64,000 bases of DNA from Agrococcus beijingensis (GTDB lineage: Bacteria; Actinomycetota; Actinomycetes; Actinomycetales; Microbacteriaceae). Shown in pieces: positions 11,201-21,616 of this stretch. The position numbers were made by a program, and so were the translations under genes. The stretch lies in assembly GCF_030758955.1 (NCBI RefSeq), contig NZ_CP132360.1:201467-265466 (forward strand). Direction: 5' to 3'. The notes below the pieces were generated by a model. The model made no database searches, was not told the origin of the DNA, and saw nothing but the letters and a program-made list of their open reading frames with translations. The first letter of the stretch is position 1, and the number at the start of each line of letters is the position of its first letter.

Positions 11201-11839
11201 GAGATCCGCGGCGCCGGCAACCTGCTCGGCGGCGAGCAGTCGGGCCACATCGCCGGCGTCGGCTTCGACCTCTACCTGCGCATGGTGGGGGAGGCGGTGG
11301 CGCTGTTCCGCGGCGAGGAGGACGAGGGGCCGCGCGAGCTGCGGCTCGAGCTGCCCGTCGACGCGGTGATCCCGGAGGACTACGTCGACGCCGAGCGGCT
11401 GCGCCTCGAGGCCTACCAGAAGCTCTCGGCCGCCGCCTCGAGCCGCGACGACGGCGCCATCGACCACGTGCTCGACGAGCTGCGCGACCGCTACGGCGAG
11501 CCGCCGGCGCAGGTCGACGCGCTGGTCGCCGTCGCCCGCCTGCGGCGCAAGGCGCAGCGCGCGAAGCTGTCGGAGGTCATCACGGTCGGCCCGAACCTGC
11601 GCGTCGGCCCGGCGGAGCTCGCCGACTCGGTGCAGCTGCGCCTGCGCCGCATGTACCCGGAGGCCAAGGTCAACGTGCAGGCGAAGACGATCGTCGTGCC
11701 GATCCCGACCGCCGGCGGCGGCAGGCTCGCCGGCACGGCTGCCGAGCCACTGCCCGACACCGAGCTCATCGCCTGGGTCGACGGACTGCTGACGGCGATC
11801 TTCCCGCCGCCCAAGCCGGCCGTCGAGGGCGACGCGTGA
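8300..11839 (+). CDS. mfd: Transcription-repair coupling factor Mfd
   Basis: 1179 residues, full family length. The order is UvrB-homology N-terminal part, RNA polymerase-interacting CarD-like domain (GDYVVHETHGVGRF), then RecG-like helicase domains with Walker A GDVGYGKTEV at 645-654 and the DEEQ box at 746-749, and a C-terminal TRCF domain. It removes RNA polymerase stalled at lesions and recruits UvrA. The GTG start is 13 bp after the lipoprotein gene. Its end overlaps mazG by GTGA. Confidence 0.97.
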   Translation: MSLKPLLDLLERGALEPVVAASRGGALSGIEAMRAPVVATIAGGHDRPLLVITATRREADAVRDDLLAWLPEAQVLELPAWETLPHERLSPSAETVGQRGATLRAVAERTPGVPTVVIASVRAALQPVADNLLDVQPVELVAGSRGVDLAALSRSLVDLAYLRVDMVTRRGEFAVRGGIVDVFSPAADHPVRIELFGDEVEQMRWFHVADQRSDATPIERIVLPPSREMLLTDAVRQRARELAPEFPGIQQMLEKIAEGIPVEGMESLAPALLPRLVPVTHYLPGAGVVVLGPERIRDRVASLNDTNQEFLEAAWSAATAGGQAPVDLRSGFLSLDELRDAVSAPWWTFSTLQADDSVTGIDALPVPSFAGRADGAVDHLRERAREGWRIVVTAAGHGLVERAAQVLGEREVAARTVEALPAELEPGIVHVTQASVEHGFSLPDERIELVSEAEFFGRAVGVDARQPHKLAARRRSVVDPLQLKPGDYVVHETHGVGRFVELTQRTVSTGGRNPVKTKREYLVIEYAASKRGHPGDRLSVPTDQLDQLNRYVGGEAPQLSKMGGSDWQQSKAKARKAVRDIAVELVQLYSKRMASKGRSFGPDTPWQRELEDAFPYAETPDQLTTIDEVKRDMERSVPMDRLLSGDVGYGKTEVAVRAAFKAVQDGTQVAVLVPTTLLVRQHFETFAARFAGFPVQVRALSRFQSDKEVRETMAGIADGTVDVVIGTHRILSESVQFKELGLVIIDEEQRFGVEHKEKLKAMKANVDVLSMSATPIPRTLEMAVTGIREMSTLATPPEARHPVLTFVGAYNEQQVAAAIRRELLREGQVFFVHNRVSSINRVAARLAELVPEARIGVAHGKMAEAQLERVIVDFWEKQYDVLVSTTIVETGLDIPNANTLILDHAERYGLSQLHQLRGRVGRGRERAYAYFLYDADKPLSETAHDRLETIAVHNELGAGMQVALKDLEIRGAGNLLGGEQSGHIAGVGFDLYLRMVGEAVALFRGEEDEGPRELRLELPVDAVIPEDYVDAERLRLEAYQKLSAAASSRDDGAIDHVLDELRDRYGEPPAQVDALVAVARLRRKAQRAKLSEVITVGPNLRVGPAELADSVQLRLRRMYPEAKVNVQAKTIVVPIPTAGGGRLAGTAAEPLPDTELIAWVDGLLTAIFPPPKPAVEGDA

Positions 11840-12495
11840 GCGCCTTCGACGACCTGGTCGCGGTGATGGCGCGGCTCCGGGCGCCCGGCGGCTGCCCCTG
11901 GGACGCCGAGCAGACGCACGCGTCGCTCGTGCCCTACGCCATCGAGGAGGCGCACGAGCTCGCCGAGGCGATCGAGGCGGGCTCGGGCGACGACCACCTG
12001 CGCGAGGAGCTCGGCGACGTGCTGCTGCAGGTCGTCTTCCACGCCGACATCGCCCGCGCCGACGGCCGCTTCGACATCGACGACGTCGCGCGCGGCCTGG
12101 CCGAGAAGCTGCGCCGACGGCATCCGCACGTCTTCGGCGACGTGGCGGTCGACGGCGTCGACGAGGTGGTCGCGAACTGGGATGCGCTGAAGCGCGCCGA
12201 GAAGCCCGAGCGCGAGAGCGCGCTCGACGGCGTGCCGGCGAGCCTGCCGGCGCTCGCCCGCGCCGAGAAGGTGGTGCGTCGCGCTGAGCGCGCCGGCCTG
12301 CGGCTGCCCGAGGCGGATGCGTCGGCCGCCGTCGCGCAGGACGCCGAGACCGAGCGCGACCTCGGTCGGGCGCTGCTCGACATCGTGCGGAGCGCGAGCG
12401 ATCGCGGCCTCGACGCCGAGCGAGCGCTGCGGGGCGCGACGCGCGCGCTCGAGCACGAGCTGCGGGCGCAGGAGCGCGACGCGGCCGGCACCTGA
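11836..12495 (+). CDS. mazG: Nucleoside triphosphate pyrophosphohydrolase MazG
   Basis: 219 residues. The signature CPWDAEQTHASLVPYAIEE and the EEAHE...EELGD metal-binding motif of the MazG fold are near the N-terminus. It hydrolyses (d)NTPs to NMP and pyrophosphate and cleans aberrant nucleotides. The start GTG overlaps the mfd stop, so the two are translationally coupled, a common actinobacterial pair. Confidence 0.93.
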   Translation: MSAFDDLVAVMARLRAPGGCPWDAEQTHASLVPYAIEEAHELAEAIEAGSGDDHLREELGDVLLQVVFHADIARADGRFDIDDVARGLAEKLRRRHPHVFGDVAVDGVDEVVANWDALKRAEKPERESALDGVPASLPALARAEKVVRRAERAGLRLPEADASAAVAQDAETERDLGRALLDIVRSASDRGLDAERALRGATRALEHELRAQERDAAGT

Positions 12496-12560
12496 GCCGC
12501 GCCGCGTCCGCGGCCCGGCGCCCCCGCGCCTCCGCGCCTCCGCGCCCCGCGATGGCTTCC

Positions 12561-12652
12561 GCACAACGCAAGCTCGCGCGGCGATCCGCCTGCGATTCGG
12601 GAGCGGCGGCGCTGGGCAGCCGCTGGTCGGCCCCCGCGGGCTTGCGTTGTGC
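12561..12652. repeat. 92-bp element with 18-bp terminal inverted repeats
   Basis: GCACAACGCAAGC at the left end (arm 12561-12578) and its reverse complement at the right end (12635-12652) match at 17 of 18 positions around a 56-nt loop. It lies between convergent mazG and the quinone oxidoreductase gene. It could act as a bidirectional terminator, a folded RNA or a small mobile repeat; no second copy was seen in this window. The preceding bases 12500-12550 are a low-complexity CGCGCCTCC-type run. Confidence 0.5.
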
Positions 12653-12687
12653 TGAGCGCCAGGTGTGCTGGAGGCCCCGAGCTGTCG

Positions 12688-13626
12688 TCAGGGGTTGACG
12701 ACCAGGTTGCCCACCTTGCGGCCCGAGTCGACGATCTCGTGGGCGCGGGCGATCTCGGCGAGCGGCAGCGCCTGCACAACCGGGTCGAGCTCGCCGCTCG
12801 CGACCTGCGCGAGCAGCTGTCGCATGTGCTCCGGCCGCACTGAGGCGACACCGGCCTTGACCCGGCCGCGGGCCGTGACCGTCTGGCCCAGCGTGGCGAG
12901 CACCTGCAGCAGCGTGCCGCCCTCGGCGAGCAGTCGCGTGCGGCTGGCGGTCGTGCCGCCCACGGTGTCGACCACCACGTCGAAGCGCTCGTCGAGCCGC
13001 TCGACGGGGGAGCGGGCGTAGTCGATCACGCGCTCGGCCCCCAGCCTGCGCACCAGCTCGGCGTTGCCGGTGCTCGCCACCCCGGTGACGCGCGCGCCCG
13101 CGAGCCGTGCCACCTGCACCGCGCTCGTGCCGACCGCGCCCGAGGCGCCGATCACCAGGACGGTCTGGCCCGCGCGCAGGCCGGCGACGTCGAGCAGGAA
13201 GTGCATGGCGGTCGTGCCGCCGAAGAGCACGGCGGCGGCCGCGTCGTGCGAGACGCCGGCGGGCTTCCGCACGAAATCCTTGGCGCGCACCGAGGCGAGC
13301 TCGGCGTGGCCGCCCAGCCGGTTCGGCATGCCGGCGACCTCGTCGCCGACGGCCAGCTCGGCAACCCCCTCGCCGATCGCCTCGACGGTTCCCGAGAGCG
13401 CGGTGCCCAGCACGCGTCGGCGCGGGCCGCGCATGCCGATCGCGAGGCGCGCGACGACGCCGAAGCCTCGGGGGAAGCTGCCCGAGCGCATGCGCGCATC
13501 GCCGGAGTTCACCGCGGCCGCGGCCACCCGCACGAGCACCTGGCCGGCTCGTGGCTCCGGGGTCGGCAGATCGACGAGGCGCGCCACGCTGGGCGGGCCA
13601 TACCTGGGGACGATCGCTGCGCGCAC
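12688..13626 (-). CDS. Zinc-independent NAD(P)H quinone oxidoreductase/MDR
   Basis: 312 residues. An N-terminal GroES-like domain is followed by a Rossmann domain with VIGASGAVGTSAVQ. No catalytic zinc cysteine/histidine set is present, so it belongs to the quinone oxidoreductase-type MDR group that reduces quinones or enones with NADPH. The GTG start is chosen because AAAGGAG lies 6 nt upstream. It follows the membrane protein gene by 41 bp on the same strand and may be cotranscribed. Physiological substrate unknown. Confidence 0.85.
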   Translation of the reverse strand: MRAAIVPRYGPPSVARLVDLPTPEPRAGQVLVRVAAAAVNSGDARMRSGSFPRGFGVVARLAIGMRGPRRRVLGTALSGTVEAIGEGVAELAVGDEVAGMPNRLGGHAELASVRAKDFVRKPAGVSHDAAAAVLFGGTTAMHFLLDVAGLRAGQTVLVIGASGAVGTSAVQVARLAGARVTGVASTGNAELVRRLGAERVIDYARSPVERLDERFDVVVDTVGGTTASRTRLLAEGGTLLQVLATLGQTVTARGRVKAGVASVRPEHMRQLLAQVASGELDPVVQALPLAEIARAHEIVDSGRKVGNLVVNP

Positions 13627-13667
13627 GGGCGGCTCCTTTACGGGTGTGACGACGGCGAGGAGTTCGC

Positions 13668-14507
13668 CTACGGCCTCGAGCTGGTGCTCGACGGGCTCGA
13701 GGCCAGGCCGGCGGCCTGGGTGCCCGAGGGGTTCGAGGAGCCCGACATGCCTGCAGCGTCCGACGCGCCCGCCGCGTCCGCAGCCCGCGGCGCGACCGAC
13801 GGCTGAGCCGCCCCGTCGCCCGAGGCCTGCACCGAGCCGTCTGCCTGCACCGGGCCGTCCCCGGTCGGTGGCCGCCAGCGCAGCCGGCCCACCGCGGCCA
13901 CCAGGAAGATGCCGACCACGAAGGCGAGCAGCACCTGGCCGGTGGGCCACACGAGGCCCGCCCAGCCGCCGTGCTCGGCCGGGTCCAGGAACGGGTACGG
14001 GAACCAGCTGTCGATCAGCCCGCCGCGCAGCCACGCGAAGACGAGGAAGGCCACCGGGTACGCCATCCACCACCCCGCCCGCGAGACGCGGATCGGCCGG
14101 GCGGTCGCGACCAGCAGCCAGTCGAGCCCCACCATCCACGGGATGAAGCGGTGCTGCGCGGCATTGGTGAACTCGACCGACCACGCCCACACCTCGTCGG
14201 GCTCCGCCAGCAGCACCGCGTAGACGACGCCCGCGAGCACGATGTAGGCGGTGATCGCGCCGCGGAGGTGGTCGAACCACCGGGGCCGATGCTCCTCCCG
14301 CACCAGCAGCATCCACACCATCAGCACGATGACGGCGATGTTCGCCTGCACCGTGAAGTAGGCGAAGTGCTCGGTCGGCGGCTCGCCCGACTGCAGCATG
14401 TTCTTGATGTTCCAGCCCTCGGCGAAGACCGCCATGAGCAGGATCACGATGCGCCACGCCACGACGGGCTCGGCTCGATCGGTGAGGGGCCAGGGGCGTC
14501 GTCGCAC
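13668..14507 (-). CDS. Pr6Pr-family six-helix membrane protein
   Basis: 279 residues with about six hydrophobic helices. The SWFPYPFLDP segment and the WSVEFTNAAQHRFIPWMVGLDWL stretch are typical of Pr6Pr membrane proteins, whose function is unknown. The last 70 residues are a Pro/Ala/Gly/Ser-rich cytoplasmic or external tail. GTG 14507 is preferred over an upstream ATG (14564) because a CATCAT hexamer ends 6 nt before it, the leaderless spacing used by many genes here. Confidence 0.75.
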   Translation of the reverse strand: MRRRPWPLTDRAEPVVAWRIVILLMAVFAEGWNIKNMLQSGEPPTEHFAYFTVQANIAVIVLMVWMLLVREEHRPRWFDHLRGAITAYIVLAGVVYAVLLAEPDEVWAWSVEFTNAAQHRFIPWMVGLDWLLVATARPIRVSRAGWWMAYPVAFLVFAWLRGGLIDSWFPYPFLDPAEHGGWAGLVWPTGQVLLAFVVGIFLVAAVGRLRWRPPTGDGPVQADGSVQASGDGAAQPSVAPRAADAAGASDAAGMSGSSNPSGTQAAGLASSPSSTSSRP

Positions 14508-14590
14508 GACGCCATGATGGCACCGCTGTGCGGGTTCCGGATGCGTCGACCCGGCAGGGCGCACCCGCGGCGTGCGGGAGAATGGTCGCC

Positions 14591-17192
<2,602 letters not shown>

Positions 17193-17251
17193 CCCAGCCG
17201 CGCACCGCGGTTCGACCGCGCTCAGGGGGCACTCGCCGATATCCTCGGCGG

Positions 17252-17710
17252 GTGCCCCCTCCCCGTTCCGCCTCCGGCCAGCTGCGCGTGTCGTGGCTGC
17301 TGCTCGTCGCGGTCGGGCTGGTGGTGGCGGGCTTCGTCGTGCTCGCGCCCTCGGTGGGGCTGCTGCTCGAGCAGCGCCGCGACATCGCCGCGCTCGAGGC
17401 GCAGGTGGCCGCGCAGCAGGCGAACGTCGAAGCGCTCGAGGACGAGCGGGCCCGCTGGGACGACCCTGCCTACATCGAGGCCGAGGCGCGCGACCGGCTG
17501 TTCTACGTCTACCCGGGGGAGACGAGCTTCGTGCTGCTCGACGACCGCTCCACGCTCGAGACCGCATCGGCCGACGTGCCCTCCGACACGCTCGAGGAGC
17601 CGCAGAGCGACTGGGCGGCGGCGGCAGCCGCATCGCTGCTCGTCGCCGGCCTCACCGACGCCGGACCCGCGTCCTTCGGCGTGCCCGCTGACCTGCCCGA
17701 GCCCGAGTGA
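17252..17710 (+). CDS. Septum formation initiator, FtsB/DivIC family
   Basis: 152 residues. A short cytoplasmic N-terminus, one transmembrane segment (about residues 12-34) and a coiled coil (LEQRRDIAALEAQVAAQQANVEALEDER) lead to the family tail with DPAYIEAEARDRLFYVYPGE. It would act in the divisome with FtsL/FtsQ. TATCCT at 17240-17245 ends 6 nt before the GTG, indicating its own leaderless promoter inside the eno-divIC gap. Confidence 0.9.
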   Translation: MPPPRSASGQLRVSWLLLVAVGLVVAGFVVLAPSVGLLLEQRRDIAALEAQVAAQQANVEALEDERARWDDPAYIEAEARDRLFYVYPGETSFVLLDDRSTLETASADVPSDTLEEPQSDWAAAAAASLLVAGLTDAGPASFGVPADLPEPE

Positions 17711-17738
17711 CCGCCGCAGTCGTCCTGGAGGACCACCG

Positions 17739-18263
17739 ATGACCGACCGCACCATCGAGCCGGCCAGCGCCCGCGATCTCGAGATCATGGCGCTGCAGCT
17801 CGGCCGCACCATGCGCGGGGTGCTGGGCGTGGGCGCGCGCTGTGTCTGCGGGGCGCCCACCGTGGTGGTCACGAGCCCTCGCCTCCCCGACGGCACGCCG
17901 TTCCCGACCTTCTACTACCTCACGCACCCCGCGGCCACGGCCGCGGCGTCGCGGCTCGAGGCCGATGGCACCATGGCCGCGCTGCAGGAGCGGCTGGCCG
18001 AGCCCGAGATGGCGGATGCGTATGCCGCGGCCCATGCGGCGTACCTCGCCGACCGCGAGCCCCACGGCCACGTCGACGAGATCGCGGGCATCAGCGCCGG
18101 CGGCATGCCCACCCGCGTGAAGTGCCTGCACGCGGTGCTGGCGCACTCGCTCGCGGCGGGCGCGCGCGTCAACCCGATCGGCGATCTGACGCTCGAGCTC
18201 GCCGACTGGTCGCCCGAAGCATGCGCCTGCGCGCCCGATGCACGGGGCGGCGCACCGGAATGA
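17739..18263 (+). CDS. DUF501 family protein
   Basis: 174 residues. The pattern RVCVCGAPTVVVTSP-like cysteine pair (here RCVCGAP), FPTFYYLTHP and GMPTRVKCLHAVLAHSLA is that of DUF501, a conserved actinobacterial family of unknown function next to divIC. GGAGG precedes the ATG. The gene usually next in this cluster, an exopolyphosphatase, is not here; a type II NADH dehydrogenase follows instead. Confidence 0.9.
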   Translation: MTDRTIEPASARDLEIMALQLGRTMRGVLGVGARCVCGAPTVVVTSPRLPDGTPFPTFYYLTHPAATAAASRLEADGTMAALQERLAEPEMADAYAAAHAAYLADREPHGHVDEIAGISAGGMPTRVKCLHAVLAHSLAAGARVNPIGDLTLELADWSPEACACAPDARGGAPE

Positions 18264-18328
18264 CGGCATCCATGGCCGCGTTAGACTGGATGCACATCCT
18301 CATCTGATAGCTGGGAAGAAGCGCGTCT

Positions 18329-19699
18329 GTGAACAAGATCCTGATCGTCGGAGGCGGCTACGCCGGCCTGTACACCGCACGGGGGCTCGAGCGCTTGCTC
18401 AACGCCTCCGAGGCAGAGATCACGATCGTCGATCCCCTGCCGTACATGACCTACCTGCCGTTCCTGCCGGAGGTCGCCGCGGGCTCGATCGAGCCGCGCC
18501 ACGCCATCGTGCCGCTGCGCCGCCACCTGAGCCGCACCAAGGTGATCCAGGCGAAGGTCACGAACGTCGACCACGCAGCCAAGGTCGCCACCATCCAGCC
18601 CGAGGGCGGCGAGGCGTCGACCATCGCCTACGACGTCATCGTCATGACCGCGGGCTCGGTCTCGCGCACCTTCCCGATCCCCGGCGTCGCCGACCAGGCC
18701 ATCGGCATGAAGACGATCGAGGAGGCCGTCGCGGTGCGCGACCGCCTGATCTCGAACTTCGCCAAGGCCGCGGCGCTGCCCGAGGGTCCCGAGCGCGACC
18801 GCCTGCTGACCGTCGTGGTCGTCGGCGGCGGCTTCGCCGGCATCGAGACCATCGCCGAGCTCCGCGACCTCGCCACCCACCTGCTCTCGCGCTTCCGCGA
18901 GATCTCGTTCGACGAGGTCAAGTTCCACCTCGTCGAGGCCATGGGCCGCATCATGCCCGAGGTGTCGGAGAGCACCGGCGAGTGGGTCATCGAGGATCTC
19001 GGCAAGCGCGGCGTCGACGTGCACCTCAACACGCAGCTGCAGAGCGCCCTCGACGGCGTCATCGAGCTCTCCAGCGGCGACCGCTTCGGCGCCGACCTGA
19101 TCATCTGGACCGCCGGAGTCATGGCGAACCCGGTCGTGCGCCAGACCGACATGCCGCTCGACGAGCGCGGTCGCATCACGGCGCTCGCCACCCTGCAGGT
19201 CGCCGCCGACGGCGTGGTCGTGCCCGACGCCTGGACGGCTGGCGACGTCTCGGCCGTGCCCGACAAGTCGAAGACGCCCGGCCCGGGCGGGTTCTGCGTG
19301 CCGAACGCGCAGCACGCCGTGCGCCAGGCCAAGCTGCTCGCGAAGAACATCGTCGCCGTGCTGCGCGACGAGGCCCCGCGCGAGTACATCCACGACAACG
19401 AGGGCGCCGTCGCGGGCCTGGGCCTCTGGAACGGCGTGTTCCAGAAGGGCAAGCTCGCCATCAAGGGCCCGCTCGCCTGGCTCGCGCACCGCGGCTACCA
19501 CGGGCTCGCGATGCCGATGTGGGAGCGCAAGCTGCGCGTGTTCGGCGACTGGATCGGCGGCTTCTTCCTGGGCCGCGACATCGCCGAGATCTCCGACCGC
19601 GAGCGCCCGCGCGTCGCGTTCGAGACCTTCGCGTCGCGCCCGAAGCCGAAGGTCGAGGAGCCGGCAGCGCCCAGGGCCGAGGACAAGGTCGACGCCTAG
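18329..19699 (+). CDS. ndh: Type II NADH:quinone oxidoreductase (NDH-2)
   Basis: 456 residues. Two dinucleotide-binding motifs are present: GGGYAG at the N-terminus for FAD and VVVGGGFAGIE near residue 165 for NADH. A C-terminal amphipathic region with IKGPLAWLAHRGYHGLAMP would anchor it to the inner face of the membrane. It passes electrons from NADH to menaquinone without pumping protons. TAGACT at 18283-18288 is the likely -10 with a leader of about 35 nt. The start codon is GTG. Confidence 0.93.
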   Translation: MNKILIVGGGYAGLYTARGLERLLNASEAEITIVDPLPYMTYLPFLPEVAAGSIEPRHAIVPLRRHLSRTKVIQAKVTNVDHAAKVATIQPEGGEASTIAYDVIVMTAGSVSRTFPIPGVADQAIGMKTIEEAVAVRDRLISNFAKAAALPEGPERDRLLTVVVVGGGFAGIETIAELRDLATHLLSRFREISFDEVKFHLVEAMGRIMPEVSESTGEWVIEDLGKRGVDVHLNTQLQSALDGVIELSSGDRFGADLIIWTAGVMANPVVRQTDMPLDERGRITALATLQVAADGVVVPDAWTAGDVSAVPDKSKTPGPGGFCVPNAQHAVRQAKLLAKNIVAVLRDEAPREYIHDNEGAVAGLGLWNGVFQKGKLAIKGPLAWLAHRGYHGLAMPMWERKLRVFGDWIGGFFLGRDIAEISDRERPRVAFETFASRPKPKVEEPAAPRAEDKVDA

Positions 19700-19718
19700 G
19701 CCTCACCAGCACCCCTTC

Positions 19719-19750
19719 AGCGCCGCGCTCCCCATCGGGGGCGCGGCGCT
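19719..19750 (+). terminator. Terminator after ndh
   Basis: AGCGCCGCGC-T-CCCC pairs with GGGGGCGCGGCGCT around a short ATC loop, a stem of about 14 bp with one bulged T, 20 bp past the ndh stop. No T-run. Confidence 0.7.
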
Positions 19751-19802
19751 GTCGTATGCTCTTCGCGGACAACCGTCCAAGAGGCTTGCGAGGGGAGCGC
19801 GG

Positions 19803-20402
19803 ATGGCGAGGAAGCCGGCGAGCGTGCGCCGCCAGGATCTCGTGGAGGCGGGCCTGCGCGTCATCGCACGCGAGGGGATGCACGGGGCCACCGTGCGCGC
19901 GATCGTCGCCGAAGCAGGCGTGCCGCTCGCGACCTTCCACTACGTGTTCGCCTCGCGCGACGAGATGATCGGCGACGCCTACGCCTACGTCGCGATGCCC
20001 GCGGAGGGCGAGCAGGCGCTGGTGCTGCCCGACGGCGCCACGCTCGAGCAGGCGGTGCGGCTGGCGCTCGAGGCGTGGTTCGAGCGCTTCGTCCAGCACC
20101 CCGAGTACGAGCTGGCGGTGATGGAGATCATGGCCTTCTGCAGCCGCACGCCGTCGCTGGCGCACCTGCCCGGCCAGGTGCAGGAGCGCTACCTGGAGGC
20201 GGTCGTCGGCATCCTCGAGCAGGTGGTCGCCCACTTCGGGCTGGCACCCGCCGCGACGCTGCGCGAGGTCGCGACGCTCGTCCTGCACGTCACCGACGCC
20301 CTGACCTACGCCTGGCTGCGCACCCGCGACACCGACGCATCCCACCGCTGGATCGAGGCGGTCGTGCCGGTGGTCGTCGGCGCGCTCGAGGGCGAGCGAT
20401 GA
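19803..20402 (+). CDS. TetR/AcrR-family transcriptional regulator
   Basis: 199 residues. The N-terminal helix-turn-helix is clear (GATVRAIVAEAGVPLATFHYVF), followed by an all-helical ligand-binding domain. It starts an operon with a PLP aldolase-like enzyme (4-nt ATGA overlap) and a FAD oxidase, so it probably represses its own operon and senses a substrate of those enzymes. GAGGGGAG lies before the ATG; TATGCT at 19755-19760 may be the -10 and GGACaaccGTCC at 19767-19778 is a possible half-symmetric operator. Confidence 0.85.
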   Translation: MARKPASVRRQDLVEAGLRVIAREGMHGATVRAIVAEAGVPLATFHYVFASRDEMIGDAYAYVAMPAEGEQALVLPDGATLEQAVRLALEAWFERFVQHPEYELAVMEIMAFCSRTPSLAHLPGQVQERYLEAVVGILEQVVAHFGLAPAATLREVATLVLHVTDALTYAWLRTRDTDASHRWIEAVVPVVVGALEGER

Positions 20403-21616
20403 GCGGGCTGCGACTGGCCGACGCGCAGCCCTGGACGCTCGAGGGCCACTGGCTGCGCATGGATGCCGCGACCGCCGCGCTCGACGGGCCGTTCGCGGCG
20501 CTGTCGCTCGACGCGCTCGCCGCCAACGCCGGCGACATGGTCGCCCGCGCCGCCGGCACGAGCCTGCGCCTGGCGACGAAGTCGGTGCGCAGCCGCCCGG
20601 TCATCGAGGCGATGCTGGCGACGCCCGGCTGGCACGGCGTGCTCGCCGCGACGCTGCCGGAGGGGCTCTGGCTGGCCGAGACGATCGACGACGTGCTCGT
20701 CGGCTACCCGACGGCCGACCGCGGAGCACTGCGCGCGCTGGTCGCCGACCCGCGCTCGCTCGAGCGGGTCACCGTGATGGTCGACAGCGCCGAGCACCTC
20801 GACCTCATCGACGCCGCCGCCCCCGGGCATGCCGAGATCCGCGTGGCGATCGAGCTCGACGCGGCGCTCGAGCTCGGGCCGCTGCGCGCCGGCGTGCGCC
20901 GCTCGCCGCTGCGGAGCCCCGCGCAGGTGCGCGAGCTCGCCCGCGCGGTCGTCGACCGGCCGGGCTTCCGGCTCGTGGGGCTGATGGCCTACGAGGCCCA
21001 GGTCGCCGGCGTGCAGAACACCGTGGCGCGCGGCGGCGTGCCCGCGTTCGTGCTGCGCCGCATGCAGCGCCTGTCGATCGACGAGCTGCGCGACCGCCGC
21101 GCCGCGACGGTCGCCGCCCTGCACGAGCTCGCCCCGCTCGAGTTCGTCAACGGCGGCGGCACGGGCTCGATCGAGTCGACCGCGGCCGACGCCTCGGTGA
21201 CCGAGATCGGCGCGGGCAGCGGCCTGTTCGGCGCGCACCTGTTCGACGGCTACCGAGGCTTCCAACCCGCGCCGGCGCTGGCGTTCGCGCTGCCCGTCGT
21301 GCGCCGCCCCGGTTCCGGATGCGTGACGCTGCTCGGTGGCGGATGGAACGCCTCGGGCCTGGCCGGGGCCGACAAGGCGCCGGTCATCGCCTGGCCGGAG
21401 GGCCTCCGCATCGATCCGACCGAGGGCGCCGGAGAGGTGCAGACGCCCGTGCTGGGGCCGATCGCCGATCGGCTGCGCCTCGGCGACCGCGTCTGGATGC
21501 GGCACGCGAAGTCGGGCGAGCTGTGCGAGCGCACCGATGAGCTGCACGTCGTGACCGGCACCCAGGTGCTGGGCGCCATCCCCACCTATCGTGGGGAGGG
21601 GAGGAAGCTGCTGTGA
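20399..21616 (+). CDS. PLP-dependent amino acid deaminase/aldolase (D-threonine aldolase-like, fold type III)
   Basis: 405 residues. The alanine-racemase-like N-terminal barrel carries the PLP lysine, Lys61 in LATKSVRSRPV, and the C-terminal D-serine dehydratase-like domain includes GGGTGSIE and the GSGLFGAHLFDGY stretch. Family members cleave or deaminate D-3-hydroxy amino acids. It is translationally coupled to the TetR gene upstream and to the flavin oxidase downstream (GTGA overlap). The substrate is not predictable. Confidence 0.8.
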   Translation: MSGLRLADAQPWTLEGHWLRMDAATAALDGPFAALSLDALAANAGDMVARAAGTSLRLATKSVRSRPVIEAMLATPGWHGVLAATLPEGLWLAETIDDVLVGYPTADRGALRALVADPRSLERVTVMVDSAEHLDLIDAAAPGHAEIRVAIELDAALELGPLRAGVRRSPLRSPAQVRELARAVVDRPGFRLVGLMAYEAQVAGVQNTVARGGVPAFVLRRMQRLSIDELRDRRAATVAALHELAPLEFVNGGGTGSIESTAADASVTEIGAGSGLFGAHLFDGYRGFQPAPALAFALPVVRRPGSGCVTLLGGGWNASGLAGADKAPVIAWPEGLRIDPTEGAGEVQTPVLGPIADRLRLGDRVWMRHAKSGELCERTDELHVVTGTQVLGAIPTYRGEGRKLL

